Positions 11,099 to 23,290 of a DNA stretch of 64,000 nt are shown here, one piece after another (the first letter of the stretch is position 1; the number at the start of each line of letters is the position of its first letter). The stretch is taken from positions 19,292,205 to 19,356,204 of the forward strand of contig NC_035436.2 of NCBI RefSeq assembly GCF_002127325.2, written 5' to 3'. Under the pieces are notes generated by a model. It worked only from the letters and a program-made list of their open reading frames with translations, did no database searches and had not been told where the DNA came from. The position numbers and the translations under genes were made by a program. Source of the DNA: Helianthus annuus. Its lineage: Eukaryota > Streptophyta > Magnoliopsida > Asterales > Asteraceae.

Positions 11099-11829
11099 CC
11101 CCCCTCTTCACCCCAAACACTTGTTGTTACTGTTGCTACTCGACCAAGACGTTCCAGCCCCTTAATCTCCCGATTTCTCGCGATTCTTGTAAGTTTCTAA
11201 CTCAAATCTTGTAGTTCTTCGATCTATATGCATTTCTTCACCTTTCTACCTTTCAAATCTCAACTTTTAACCGTGAAATCATCGGATTTGGAGTGTTCTA
11301 GGGTGATGTCACCATGGAATTCTTCAAGGTTGATGTCATCCCATGAAGAACAACTCAGATCCAAATGGTTTCCATACGATTATACATAAATCTCGTCTAG
11401 ATCCATGTTTTCTAATCAAGAAGTTACGGATTTGAGATGTTCTAGAGCGATGACACCATGAAGTTCTTACGAACTTCAAGTGTGGCCTCATTCCACCAAG
11501 AACAACTCAGATCTGAGAAATCCCATAAAGATAATCAAGGTTTTCACATCAGATCTAAACCTAAAAACGGTAGAAACAGAGCTTAGACCGACCTTCTACT
11601 CATTCTTAGTGTCGTGTTGGTCAAGGATCTGATTCCTGCCAAAGAGACGACCAACTTCGGGTTAAACACGGAAAAACCGCCAAGGATGGCTGGTTCTGAT
11701 GAAACGGGGTGGTTCCCGGCCGTTAGAACAGGTCGGAATTGATGGGATTTCAGTTGTTCAACACGTCGTAACAACGTCTCGACCAAAAACACCAAAAAAC
11801 ACTCGAAAATCATCGAAAACAGCTGGACA

Positions 11830-11965
11830 GGCTGGCCGATCGAGCGGCCCAGTCGATCGAGTGGCCCAGTCGATCGGTTAGACCAGCTGATCGAATGGCC
11901 CACTCGATCAAACGGCCCACTCGATCGAGCAGCCCGGCCGATCGAGTGGTCCATCCGAATGGGCC
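11830..11965. repeat. Second cluster of GATCGAGCGGCCCA-type repeats, 5' LTR
   Basis: About seven to eight copies of a related but distinct motif (GATCGAGCGGCCC / GATCGAACGGCCCACTC) lie downstream of the TATA box, so within the transcribed part of the LTR. The matching cluster in the 3' LTR is at about 32330-32460. Confidence 0.8.
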
Positions 11966-12747
11966 AGCTCAATTCCATTTTTCGTCCAATTTCACGTAAT
12001 TCGATACCGTTTAACGCGTAACCCAATACTCATGTAATTAGTCTGAAATCAGGACATTCTCAGGCATCATCCCGTCAATCCAACCGAGTACGCACTGTGA
12101 GTATACTTGACCCCTTTTTATCGAAATTTGGGTGTAACATACGTTCCGAATAAATCGAACTTATCAAACGAATGAATCAATTGGACAATTTATCACTTGC
12201 GAATAAATGTTTGCATAGATATACGTGATGCTAGCTGCATGTATGCTAGGACTTATACTCGTGACGTCCCACCACAACTAGTATAGTACTATTTTGCCCG
12301 ACAGGGTCTAGTTATGCCATCGAAGAGTCGAGCATCGAGGACTTAGCTGGTAGTATCAGTTTTGTGAGTATATATGTCGTGTATTACGTTTATGCATATG
12401 GAAATTCGCAGCACTTTTAATCTACTATTCTATTACATATCAAACCTGTATACTCGCCAATACTTTTGTATTGACAATGTTTTAACGTATGTTGCAGGAT
12501 TAGTCGAAGTCTACCTCAAATCAAGCTAGGAAGTCTAGAAACTCACCTAAAATCTAGGTTGTCGGATTTGAATTGTTCGAGAGGACAAGAAATCTGTGAT
12601 GACTTATGTGATTGTATTATTTGTTAGTATGGGATAACGAATGTAATAAATATTATCACAATATAGTTGTTATGGATTCTCTTGAGCAATCTGATTCGCC
12701 TAGTGCCGCGCCCCGATGATTCCGCCATCGGTTGGGGTGTGACAGAT

Positions 12748-12760
12748 TGGTATCAGAGCC
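12748..12760 (+). other. Primer binding site (initiator tRNA-Met) of the gag-only element
   Basis: TGGTATCAGAGCC, three bases after the 5' LTR end, complements the 3' end of plant initiator tRNA-Met. This is the usual primer for minus-strand DNA synthesis in plant gypsy and copia elements. Confidence 0.9.
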
Positions 12761-13369
12761 ATAACTATAGGGAATTAGGCAAGACTCGACCTAGTCCGGG
12801 TCGACGACTTAGAAAACAACCTAGTCTATAGTCTAAGCACCCACAGGCTGCCTCGTACGAACTCATTAGGGTTTGTATTGCGCCTACCTAATGCTTCTGA
12901 TCGAAATTGCAAAAACTATGACTTTGTGTGAACCCCGCATACTACAACTTCACACGAAGAAGCCTTTCCTAAGGCGGACATAATACACATGTTTTCGAAA
13001 ATACTCGCATCTCACAACCGAGCGATCCAATCGAGACCAGGTGTGGAAATCAGTAACTCTCGATAGGATTGCTCACTCAACGCATTTTTCTAGCACGAGA
13101 ATCTTTCGTTGAGCCAGGAGTGACATCCATACCTCGACGAAAGCCTCCCTTTCGAAATACTAGTGGAGCTCTCGGATTCATTCGATGAGCGTAACCACAA
13201 ATTGGGAACGAAACTGTTAAGTCAGGGGTGAAACCCGTACCTTAATGAACCGATCCACTCCCTAAAAATATTTTTCAAAAAGCTCTCACCAGGGACTCAA
13301 CCATCACAATGACTCGAGCCACGCGATGACTTAGAGGATGAATGCCATGAGCTGCATCCCAGTGGAAGC
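12761..13369 (+). other. Leader of the gag-only element (left of the nested insertion)
   Basis: Untranslated leader between the PBS and the nested element. It continues at 26827 after the inner element. No ORF of note. Confidence 0.7.
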
Positions 13370-13374
13370 ATAAA

Positions 13375-16300
13375 TGTCACACCCCTAATTTCCACGTGTC
13401 TCCGGTGGGCCCGGTGGGGAGTACCGTGACGTAGTTGACATCATCATAGTCAAACAACACAATATTTAAATGCACAGCGGAAGCAAAAGATAAATATATT
13501 ACAAACCGATATAAAGTAATATCAGATATTACAAACGGAATGTAAAGGATCCACAGGCGGATCAAAAATGAAACATTTGTTCTACAGATTTTAAGGCATC
13601 CAAGCTTGCGAGACTTATTGTGGACGCTAGAAGACAGCCAGCCTATTACGCGTAGTACCTGCACTTAACCTTTTGGAAAATACGTCAGTTTACACTGGTA
13701 AATACAATTTAACTGACTCATTTTGAAAAGGATTAAAAATTTATTTGAATGCACGTGGCACAAAACCTTTTTATAACTTGGGATAATTATGCAATATAAT
13801 CTTGTAAGGGATTTACATGTTACTTATGCGTTCAGTAGCCCGATCCGTAGACCGGGTTAAAGATTAATAGACACACCACAATATAGAGTTATACACTGAC
13901 GGGTGTACGCCTACACCCCGTGCTCAGGTCGTGGCTATCTCGTAAGATAATGCCGAGGATATCCGGGACATGGTCATTAACCTCCCAAAGGCTTTAAGCA
14001 ATAAAACACATTCAAAACAAGGCATCTCAATAAATTTAACCTCTATTCGATTAAAGAATTCGATGCCGGACCAAGCGGTATTTTATATACCGTATCCCAA
14101 GCCCGTATAGGGAAAATAAGTTAAAAGTATTTACCTCGGTATGTATAAATCACAACTAGCAAGTGAAGGTAGCTTTTACTGGTTCTTCTATTCTGGAACA
14201 AAGGTTTATAATAACCTATTAGATTCCTAACGGATCTTTATTTAAGCCTAAGCTTAGACCGGTTAGTTTTAAGGACGATACGGTTCAAACGCACGATTAA
14301 GCGAAGACCGGATAGAACGTGATTTAGACCCGACAAGTTTGAATACTTGTATAATATGGGTATGCTAAATACATATCGGATTTTGAGACAAAACTGATAA
14401 TGTTTGACCCGTTTCGGTCAATTTATGCAAACTAGTTACATAAACCGAACCGAACGCTAAAAGTGCGTTACAGGTCTCCATAAGAGTCATATGCAAGTTC
14501 CCTGAGATAATATGCTCTAAATATGTCATAATATCAGTAAGTTATGTTCTGTTATGCCCCGAATGAATTTAAACTCAACTTATGCCTTATAAGGGCATTT
14601 TGGTCATTTAAAGATTATAAAAGAGTTAAATTTGTAATCTGAGTTGTAGGTCTGATTCATACAGTAAAAATACTTAATTTAACATATTATAACAGTAGGG
14701 TATGACCCATATACTAAACTTATCATTTAAAACCAAACTATGCACCTTAGGGGTATTTTGGTAATTTCACAAGGGCTAAAAGTGCCAAAACTGGAAACCT
14801 GAGTTCAAAAACTTATACTTACTGTTATTTTATAAAAATATACTAAGAATATCAGTAGGTATCAACCTTATATGTTTAATATGGTTATAGTGCATACTAG
14901 GCGTTAAAAACGCTTAAATAGGCGATTTAGAGCCGTTTCCGGATTTTCAAAAGAAAGCTGATATTTTTATATTTCCAGAATACTCAAAATAATTTATTTA
15001 ACAAATGAAATCAGTGGAAAAAGGTTTGGGGTCAAAAATATTTATAAAACTCATTTTATGGCTTAAAAGGGTAAATTCGGTATTTACCGAATTAAACTTA
15101 GAGACCTATGATACGATCAGCCAAAAATTAAATAAAAATCTTTAAAAATCCCAAAATATTATATAACATTAGTTGGTAAAAAGTTTGGTATCAAAATGTG
15201 GGTTTAAATAGGCTATACGCTAATTACGCCGTTTACTTAACATAAAGCTTTCAATTTACGATATTGAGCATAACTCTAAATCTGGACCTCAAACTGATAT
15301 CAAATTTTTGGTGCAAGTTTATAAATCAGCAACAAACATTTCTACTCTCTCACTTTTTCAAAAATCGCGTTTTATAGCAAAAAGGGCAAAGTAGTCATAT
15401 TTAAGCATAAACCGGTAACATGCATATGAATCGGATAAGTGTTGAACCAAGTTTGTAAAATCTCAGAGAGTTGCACATATATAAAAATGGTCCAAAATAA
15501 GCTCTAAGGCAGATCTCAAACATGCATGCACGGATTCTAATCGAGAGTCAAAGAAAAAGTCATTTTATGAGACTTTCGGTTCCGATCCGGGTTTAACTGA
15601 AAATTGCCGAGTTAATCATGATGAAACATGTTCTTACATTAATTATAAAGTTATTTTGATGATCAAACAGGTTGCATGTAACCTACATTACCATTTATGC
15701 TAAATTTTGCAAAAACACATTCTGTTGACTTTTTAAGAAAAGCTTTGACTCGACAATCATCATGCTTAGAGTGAGAATCTGAAAATACCCTTTTGAGGGT
15801 TTGTTACCTACATAAATACCAACTTGTAGGTACTTTCAATTCGAGAAATGACTGAGCCATTTTCGTTTAATCGTAAAGTCAAACTAAATTTACGACGGAT
15901 TGACTTTCGGTTGAATAACTAAGCTAGAACGAATTAGAGCAGGTTATGAACACTTACAAGAGTCCTAATGACAAGAAGGAAGCCCTATGAACCCTTGTTG
16001 ATGACCAGAGAGCTCCAGAATTGCTCTTGTGAATTTTTTAGAATGCAAGTCTTGAATGATCACAACTACAAGACCCCTTTTATGGAACTTTGATCTCATA
16101 AGGAGCTGCCACAATAGCCTAGGAATGTTGCAAGATGGTTACAAGTGCCCCTAGATGCATGTAAGTTGATTGGTGAGGCTTTAGAGTGGGTAACAGCTGG
16201 TTACAACTCGGAATCAGGCCCTTAACTGCAATATCCCGATTTCTGTCGCTGGGCAGGCCTCGCGTCACGCCTAGGGCCCTAGGTGTGACACCTAGCCCCA

Positions 16301-16905
16301 TCTGATCCTCAAATCTCTTTTAATGTTGAAGTTTTGGTCCTTGGTCCTTTATTACGTGGTTTTGGCTATAAATCTTGCTCATTAGACCCTCAAACTTGAA
16401 TTTTAGGGACCTTGGGACATTTACAAACATGGTAAAGTCCTCGGTTAACTTTGCGCTCACCCGAAAAATCATGAAATTCGACGTTGACGCATTTAGCCCT
16501 TCGTGCACGGTTTTGATCATAACTTTCTCATACGATCACGAAACTTCATGAAATTTTTACCACATGTTCTAGTGAGTATATTTCATTATTACAAATCTTT
16601 GGGTTTGCCAAAAGATCACTCAGAGGTATAAATTCAACATGTTGACACGTTTAGACCCTGTAGTTTGTAATTCCTCACTTTCTTACATTTTCCGCTTCGT
16701 ATGATCCATGATTCATCCGTTTAGGGTTATAAACACCATGTAGGGTTATTTTAGAGCCTATTTATCCATTGTTGACACTTTGGACCCTTATATTCCATAG
16801 TTTCACTATTTGTCAACTTTAGTCCCTCTAAAGTATGTTTTCACATATCCAAAGCCTATGCCACGTGTCAATGCATTATTTGACGTAAATTTCCGAGGTG
16901 TTACA
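13375..16905 (-). repeat. 3' LTR of the inner gypsy element (left copy, 3,531 bp)
   Basis: On the plus strand it begins TGTCACACCCCTAATTTCC and ends CCGAGGTGTTACA, so on the element's own strand it starts TGTAACACC and ends GGGTGTGACA. It matches the right copy with no length change and few substitutions. The ORFs at 13377-13664 and 16119-16301 recur in the other LTR and are not genes. Confidence 0.97.
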
Positions 16906-16923
16906 TCCTCACCCCCTTAAAAG
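16906..16923 (-). other. Polypurine tract of the inner gypsy element
   Basis: On the minus strand CTTTTAAGGGGGTGAGGA directly abuts the 3' LTR. This is the usual plus-strand primer position and sets the orientation of the element. Confidence 0.9.
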
Positions 16924-16941
16924 AAATCTCGACCTCGAGAT

Positions 16942-17793
16942 TTACTGGAACAAATGAGGGTATTTTTCTTTCATCGTGGATTCTACCTCCCATGTGTATT
17001 CGGGACCTCTACGGGCATCCCACTTGACCTTAACTATAGGTATATACTTCCTTCGGAGCTTCTTCACCTGTCGATCCTCAATCGACAATGGTTTTTCCAC
17101 AAACTTCAAGCTTTCATCAATGTGTATATCTGTATGCGGTATGACCAGTGATTCGTCAGCGAAACACTTCTTTAGATTACAGATGTGGAACACATTATGT
17201 ATACTACTAAGTTCCTCAGGTAAGTTTAGCTTATAGGCAACTGATCCGACACGTTCGATAACCTCAAAAGGTCCTATGTATCTCGGGCTCAGCTTACCTT
17301 TCTTACCAAATCGCATCACTCACTTCCAGGGTGATACCTTAAGCAATACTTTGTCACCTACTTCGAAGTGAAAAGGCTTACGCTTTGGATCAGCGTAGCT
17401 TTTCTGCCTATCTTGGGCAGCTTTCAAGCGATCGCGAATCTGGACAATTTTGTCCGTTGTTTCAAAAACCAAATCTGGTCCTGATAATTGAACTTCTCCT
17501 ACTTCTGCCCAACAGATGGGTGTTCTGCATTTTCTACCATATAATGCCTCGAAAGGCGCAACCTTAATACTAGTATGGTAGCTATTGTTATAGGAGAACT
17601 CTATCAAGGGTAGGTGGTTATCCCAACTGCCACCTAAATCAATCACACATGCTCGAAGCATGTCTTCCAATGTTTGGATGGTACGCTCACTCTGTCCGTC
17701 TGTCTGCCAACCGTTATGTGATAGTGCTTCTTGACTTATTGGCGAAACATATCCTTTAATCCTTAGGGTGTAATACATTGCGAGCTCCACCAA
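16942..17793 (-). pseudogene. Integrase C-terminus and chromodomain-like tail of the inner gypsy element (nonsense mutation)
   Basis: The surviving pol fragment begins within the integrase catalytic core. It shows a GQ-to-GW-type motif ([20 protein letters not shown]) containing the glutamate of the D,D,E triad, then [22 protein letters not shown]. The GPY/F-type C-terminal module follows (LSPRYIGPFEVIERVGSVAY), then HNVFHICNLKKC and a chromodomain-like tail (IVKVKWDARRGPEYTWEVES). A TGA at 17320-17322, where glycine is expected, splits the frame at PWK/VMRFGK. RNase H, reverse transcriptase, protease and gag are missing upstream, so this copy could not move by itself. Confidence 0.85.
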
Positions 17794-20270
17794 GCTCCTT
17801 AAATAGGTTTTAGCTCATAAGTTATTTGATCTTTGATACATTCGATTCCTTCGAATGATTTTATATATTCAGAGCTTAACTAGTCTGGTAATTAACAAAT
17901 TGGCACACCCTTCCAGAGTGATATCTTTGTTGAACCTTATTCCTTAACAAGGACTTAGGAGGGTTGCTATTTTCATTAATCTTTGATTTTTCTGCCAAAA
18001 CTGGCAATCTTACAGATGATCATGGATTTGTATGATCCTATTCGTTGTTTCCAAGGCAATTTTCAGATCCCGATGATTGGACGTACCAATCTTCTATTTA
18101 ACAATAGGTATTCAACATTCCATCTAAGCAAGGTCTCCAAAGGAGCAGCCTTGATACTTATACATCAACTATTATAGAAAAGCTTATCTTGATGTGAAAT
18201 GGTTATTCCAACCATTACTTAAAACTAATCTCAAGGGATAGTTAATCCTCACAGTTAGTCGAACAAATCGACGATCCTGGGCAGCTGATGGAAATTCTTA
18301 ATTGTTGCCTAATTTGGGTTGCGGTATTCAATGCATAAGCAAAATGAACCGTCTTTTTTAATTAACAATACCGAATTCTTAGAATATAGGGTTAGGCTAT
18401 ATGAATTCTTTATTCTCAAAACTTATTTAATTGGGGTTTGAATTCTTCCAATAATGGCACTAGCCGTCTTGGAGATTTCGTAAAAATGCAACCCTAAATG
18501 GGATACAAATCTTAATTCTACCTGCCTCTCAGGAGGTAAACAGGGTAATCAAGATACAATGAGGTTACAGAGATTTTCCAAATCTCAGGCTCCAGTTCAT
18601 CTGTCATATTCTGTGTCAGATAAGTGACACATTTATGTCACAAGTCCATGAATTCCTTAATCGGGAACATTTACTTTGGCAAATCCATCCTGGATATCTT
18701 CCTTGAATACTATTAGTTGACTTTAGTACCATATGACTATTAGAATATCCTTGCGGTTCCATGCATTAAACCTCCATACTGATCAGGCATGGAAGCAATC
18801 TATGGAACATATTAAGATACACCAATCCCCATGTGGCGCTTTTATCATACCATCTGGTATTCGCAATCGATAGAGATCAAAGAGATATCAACTATATATG
18901 CTGACGCACTTCTTCTAGAGAGAGGATACTTCTAGAATTCCATAATTAGAGATTTCTAACAGAAACAGAAGAAATGGTTCTTATAATTTCGCCTGTAAGT
19001 TTTACCTTACCCTTAATATCTGGGGTTCTTACGGTAAAATTTCTAAAATTTTGCTAAGCTTAAAATCTTATGAGAGACTTAGCAGTACCTGAATCCAAAC
19101 GTAACCCTTAACCAAAAGAATCACAATAAGGGTTTATCTGGCGTCATTATTAATGTGAACCGCCTCTAATTATTGATCAGGAAGGTTAAACGCCTCCATT
19201 CTTAATCCTTTTAAACTTAGCTATAAGATCTTTGACAATTTGTAGGGCAGTTTCGACCTTGACTGGTTATTCCTTAATCTATAAAACGTGAGTACCTGAG
19301 GTGGATCCATAATGGATTCATAGTAAGCAGGCTTTGAAACCTTAATGTGCCCTCTTATTGCTGATGCTAAATCATGATATATATAGTGTATTATGCTTAA
19401 ATTCTAGGTTAGCCGAATAAGAGCACTATTTCGACCAACGAACCAATGTTTGCAACCTACTGCCGATAGTTTATAGCTCTTATGGGGGTCGGAAAAATTC
19501 TTATTCCATCTTTTCCACTTCGCAAAGCGGATACCAAGTTTTTCTAATAAGGTCCTTAAAATTTGGACCATCCCATACTGTATAAGGGGACTCCATTAGT
19601 GTCCTCACAAATCAAGGGTATTACCACCGAATGATTGTGACGCACACCTTACCGCGTACATTCCAGCATAACCACTGTTATACCTAATGGTTTCTACTTC
19701 TTTCAACAATTCCTTGCAATTAATGGCCCCTCTTTAACTATTGAAGTCTCTTGACTTCCAAGAGACGAAGTACTTTTTAAGTACATCCTAAAAAGAATGG
19801 GCTCCTTGCCACATATGATTTTATTTGGGTCATTCTTCGCATATGGAGTATGAATAAAACTCTTATTTTGAGTAGCGACATGTGTTTTAGAGTAAACAAC
19901 ATTTGGCTTCTTGAACCATTTCATGTGTTTTCTTATAACCTTTCTAACAACTGCGTTAACTTTGGTTTTGGAGATTAACTCCTTTAACATTGAGGTTCAC
20001 TCTTGATGCACCGTTAACATTTGTCGCATCTCTAGCATTGCGACTGTTGTTTGTCTTATATGAGTTTTCCATACTCGAATCTTTTGGTATTAAATACCAA
20101 ATGTAACAATTTATTGTGTGCATTTCAACAGCTAGTCATCGTTCTGATGACTTATCATACATTAACCATGGTATTATTAAACCATATAAATATTCCTAAG
20201 GAGTGTTATTTGATTGTACATCAATCATATTCAGCTTAAAACACAAAAGGATCATTAATGGCCTTTAGGG
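17794..20270 (-). other. Degenerate internal region of the inner gypsy element
   Basis: About 2.5 kb with no open frame of interest and no reverse-transcriptase motif that I could read on the minus strand. The short ORFs here look accidental. It is probably decayed or replaced pol/gag DNA. Confidence 0.6.
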
Positions 20271-22450
20271 TTTTGACCGAGTCCGTTACCCTTTTAACAG
20301 GGGATCAAAATGTCTCAGCTGTCTTTGGCACATAGATGATTTTAGATAGCTCGAAGGCTTGCCATAATGGCTTTCTAAAATATGAAACATTAGTCCGTCA
20401 GGAAGGACATAAATAATCATATGGCACGAAGGCCTTGTTGCATAGGACGTTATAAGATATGGCAACAAATGCCTGTCATAGAGGACATTAATTTATAATC
20501 CGTAATCTTATTAGATTAGGGGTTTTAAGATTTGAATCTAGTTCTTCACCATTGGACAGGGAGTCATAGGCTACCATTGTCATCGTCTTGAAAGGCGATT
20601 TATTTTGGCACATAGGCAAATCCTAGGACATCATTAATGGATGTTTACATATATACATATATGTATATATATGATTATCATCATTGAGTATATTAGTCAT
20701 GATCTTATCGATCTCATAGACTTTAAGGCTTGGGCATTGCCCATCACCTTCGACGATGTACCACAATGGTCATATCTGACAAAGTCTCTAATGGACAATA
20801 TAATATATAACCCGTGGGTGATATAGATCTTATCGGTGATTCAGGATAACACCACGAAGGGTAGTACAATAAACACACTTATATATAGGAAGTACCAGCA
20901 GCGTATCCACCATGTGTTTATTGTATTACTCTAGTTTCGTTATCTAAATCACCGTCAAGATGCATATAATCATAACCATTGAGTCGGAAAGTACTTCTTG
21001 AAATCTCCTTATGAAGATAGGAAGGCCCAAGACTGTACTTCCAATATCCTATAAAATAATATGATCATCGTATCAGATGATATTAGTCAAGATCGCACTG
21101 ATCATATAGACTGTTAGGGTTGGGTATAACCCACCACTTTGAACAGGGGATCATAAGACCACCACTAGCTTTGTCCTATCTCAAATAGAACAAAATATAG
21201 CACGTAGGCTTTTCATCACTAGGGATGTTAATATTATGGTGACCATACTGATGATACTGGTCAGGATCGCATTGATCATATAGACTGTTAGGGTTTGAGC
21301 ATAGCTCACCCCCTTGGGCAAAGAATTATAAAAGATTACAATTGCCTTGTCACTATTGGACAATATATTATATCCCGTAGGCAAAATATCACTAAGGGAT
21401 GTTAAATAACATGATCATCATATTAGATGATATTAGTCATGATCGCATTGATTTTATAGACTATTATGTTTGGACCTAGTCCAATATATATTTTTTTTAG
21501 ACAGTGAGTCGTAGACCACAACCGTCGTGTTGTCTTATTGGACAACAAGTTTAGCCCGTATGCACTTCATCACTAACGGATGTTTATAATATGATCATCT
21601 TATAGAATGACATAAGCCATGATTCCTAATTGCTAGGCTAGACAAGAGAATTGGAAGAATCCAATATAAGGATGACTGTTGTGATTTTTCGAATCACATT
21701 TGTCAAGAGTGCTAACACGTTCTTAGGTGTTAACAAGGATCTGAATCCCTTGAGTAGATTTCACCATCTTGGCCACGTAGGCTAGGTCTCACCTTTAAGA
21801 TTCTTTTTAAAATGCATACTGACAGGGAAGGAAGGATATTTATTTTATTCAGGATTTTTGTCATAAATCCTAATTTATAAGTTAATAATAGCACAAATGG
21901 CCTAGTCGCGTAGACAAGTTAGATTTTTAAGCCATGATTTCAGAGAATCGTGGCATTAAGGTTTGAATCAAAGTTCATTACCTTTTCCTGACAGGGAGGT
22001 GTAGGCTACCACTGCCTTTAGTCTTATAGGACATTAACTATAGCCCGTAGGCACTTCCCTTATAAGGGATGTTTATTACGGGATTGCCCCTTAGGGAAAT
22101 TCATTAATCATGGTAAGCAGAGACCATATTTGATTAATTTATCAATCATTTTTAAGATTTCTGTAATAATTTATCCTAATTATAAAATAATAACAGTTTT
22201 ATTTGTGGCACAAAAGGCCTAGTCACATGGACAATTTAATTTATAAGTTATGATTTCAGAGAATCAAAACATGAAGGTTTGAACCTAGTTCATTACCTTT
22301 CTCTGACAGGGAGTCATCGCTACCACTGTCTCTTGGCTCATATGGAAATAAGCAGGGCCCGTAGGCACTATATTACCACATATGGTAAAATTATGATCAT
22401 CTTAATTGATGACCTAAACCCATGATTCAGAGATCATAAGATTGGGTTAG
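20270..22450 (-). repeat. Diverged tandem repeats, about 175-bp period, in the inner gypsy element
   Basis: A unit containing ATGATATTAGTCATGATCGC, ATAGACTGTTAGGGTT, a CACCACT or CACCCCC run, a TTGGACAA tract, CCCGTAGGCA and ACTAAGGGATGTT recurs with drift. Copies of the ATTAGTCA.GATCGCA core begin near 20695, 21085, 21257, 21434 and 21610, giving a spacing near 175 bp. More diverged units extend to about 22450. Tandem arrays in the untranslated parts of gypsy elements are known from other plant lineages. Confidence 0.75.
20865..20925 (-). repeat. Hairpin with a 35-nt loop module shared with the outer element
   Basis: A perfect 13-bp inverted repeat (TACAATAAACACA at 20865-20877 and TGTGTTTATTGTA at 20913-20925) encloses a 35-nt loop. 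The loop plus adjacent bases (20876-20914) matches 30084-30122 in the other LTR element over 39 nt with one mismatch, on the opposite genomic strand. Relative to each element, both copies are in the sense direction. Confidence 0.85.
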
Positions 22451-23274
22451 GAATCTTTAGAAAGATCCTTTTATATAAAAGTGACGTGTGTGATTTTTAA
22501 TGGATCATGTCTGCCAGGAGTGTTAACATGGTTTCAGATGTTAACAGGGATACGAATCTTTTAAACAGGTCTTACCATCTTGGCCCGGTCTTATAATTGA
22601 CCCGAAGGCTAGGTTTCACTCTTAAGATTCTTAGTTTATAATTAACGCAGAACAAATTTTAAATTGAAATGTTAATAAGGATCTGAATCTAAATTGAGGA
22701 ACTGCCATCTTGGCCGGGTCTTAATATGACACGAGGCTAGGTCTTGTCCTTCTAGATTTTACCATTTTATTATAATGGTAGATCTTGCAAAAGGAATGTT
22801 ATTTTAATTTATTTCATATATTATATTCATATATATTGAATAAATGAAATTTTTTTTGATAAAGCATTCCAATGATTCTAAAAATACTGAATTACCCAAA
22901 AAGGGACTTAAAAGAAATGATGTTGTCCTCAAAGAGACTGAAAGATAAAAATGTCCTTACAAGGACTTACTAAGGAAACGAACTTCAGCAAAATGAGTTT
23001 CTTCTTTATTTTATTTCTGAATGCCTTCTTATCGGTTGTACATTAATCCTAGTCGCAATACGAAGCTCGGCCTTTCCTAGGCTTCAAATGGGGAGAAATT
23101 TCACTATAACTCCTTGCTTGGCGACATGTTAAAATATATATAATTGAAAGTAACAATCCTCTGAATAGAGTCAAGAGTATTCCTATGTTAAGTCTAGACT
23201 CGGAAGGTTAAAGAATGTGCTATCGTGTCATTGAGATTAAACACAAAAAGCTAGTGTTTAATTCACTCAATGTT
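22451..23274 (-). other. Leader region of the inner gypsy element
   Basis: Non-coding stretch between the tandem repeats and the PBS. It holds a few more repeat-like phrases (CCATCTTGGCC with TAGGTCTNAC near 21770, 22575 and 22710). No ORF. Confidence 0.6.
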
Positions 23275-23288
23275 GGCTCTGATACCAA
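23275..23288 (-). other. Primer binding site (initiator tRNA-Met) of the inner gypsy element
   Basis: On the minus strand TTGGTATCAGAGCC lies directly downstream of the 5' LTR end. It is the same primer as used by the outer element. Confidence 0.92.
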
Positions 23289-23290
23289 CC

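Larger units (their letters stand above)
10306..12744 (+). repeat. 5' LTR of the gag-only element (2,439 bp)
   Basis: It starts TGTAACAACCCGCAC and ends TTGGGGTGTGACA. It contains two clusters of TCGATCGAACGG-like repeats (10860-11060 and 11830-11965) and a TATA box between them. Compared with the 3' LTR it has point differences, one extra 38-bp unit in the first repeat cluster, and lacks an 8-bp and a roughly 30-bp segment found there. ORFs such as 10683-11120 only translate the repeat cluster. Confidence 0.95.

Noticed and set aside
10683..11120. A repetitive, Arg/Ser/Asp-rich ORF (and its counterpart at 31241-31591, plus 31335-31772 and 32197-32535)
   Set aside because: These only translate the TCGATCGA repeat clusters of the LTRs. 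They appear in both LTRs and lack gene context.
13377..13664. 95-codon ORF, repeated at 23293-23580
   Set aside because: It lies at the ends of both LTRs of the gypsy element and is LTR sequence, with no recognisable protein.
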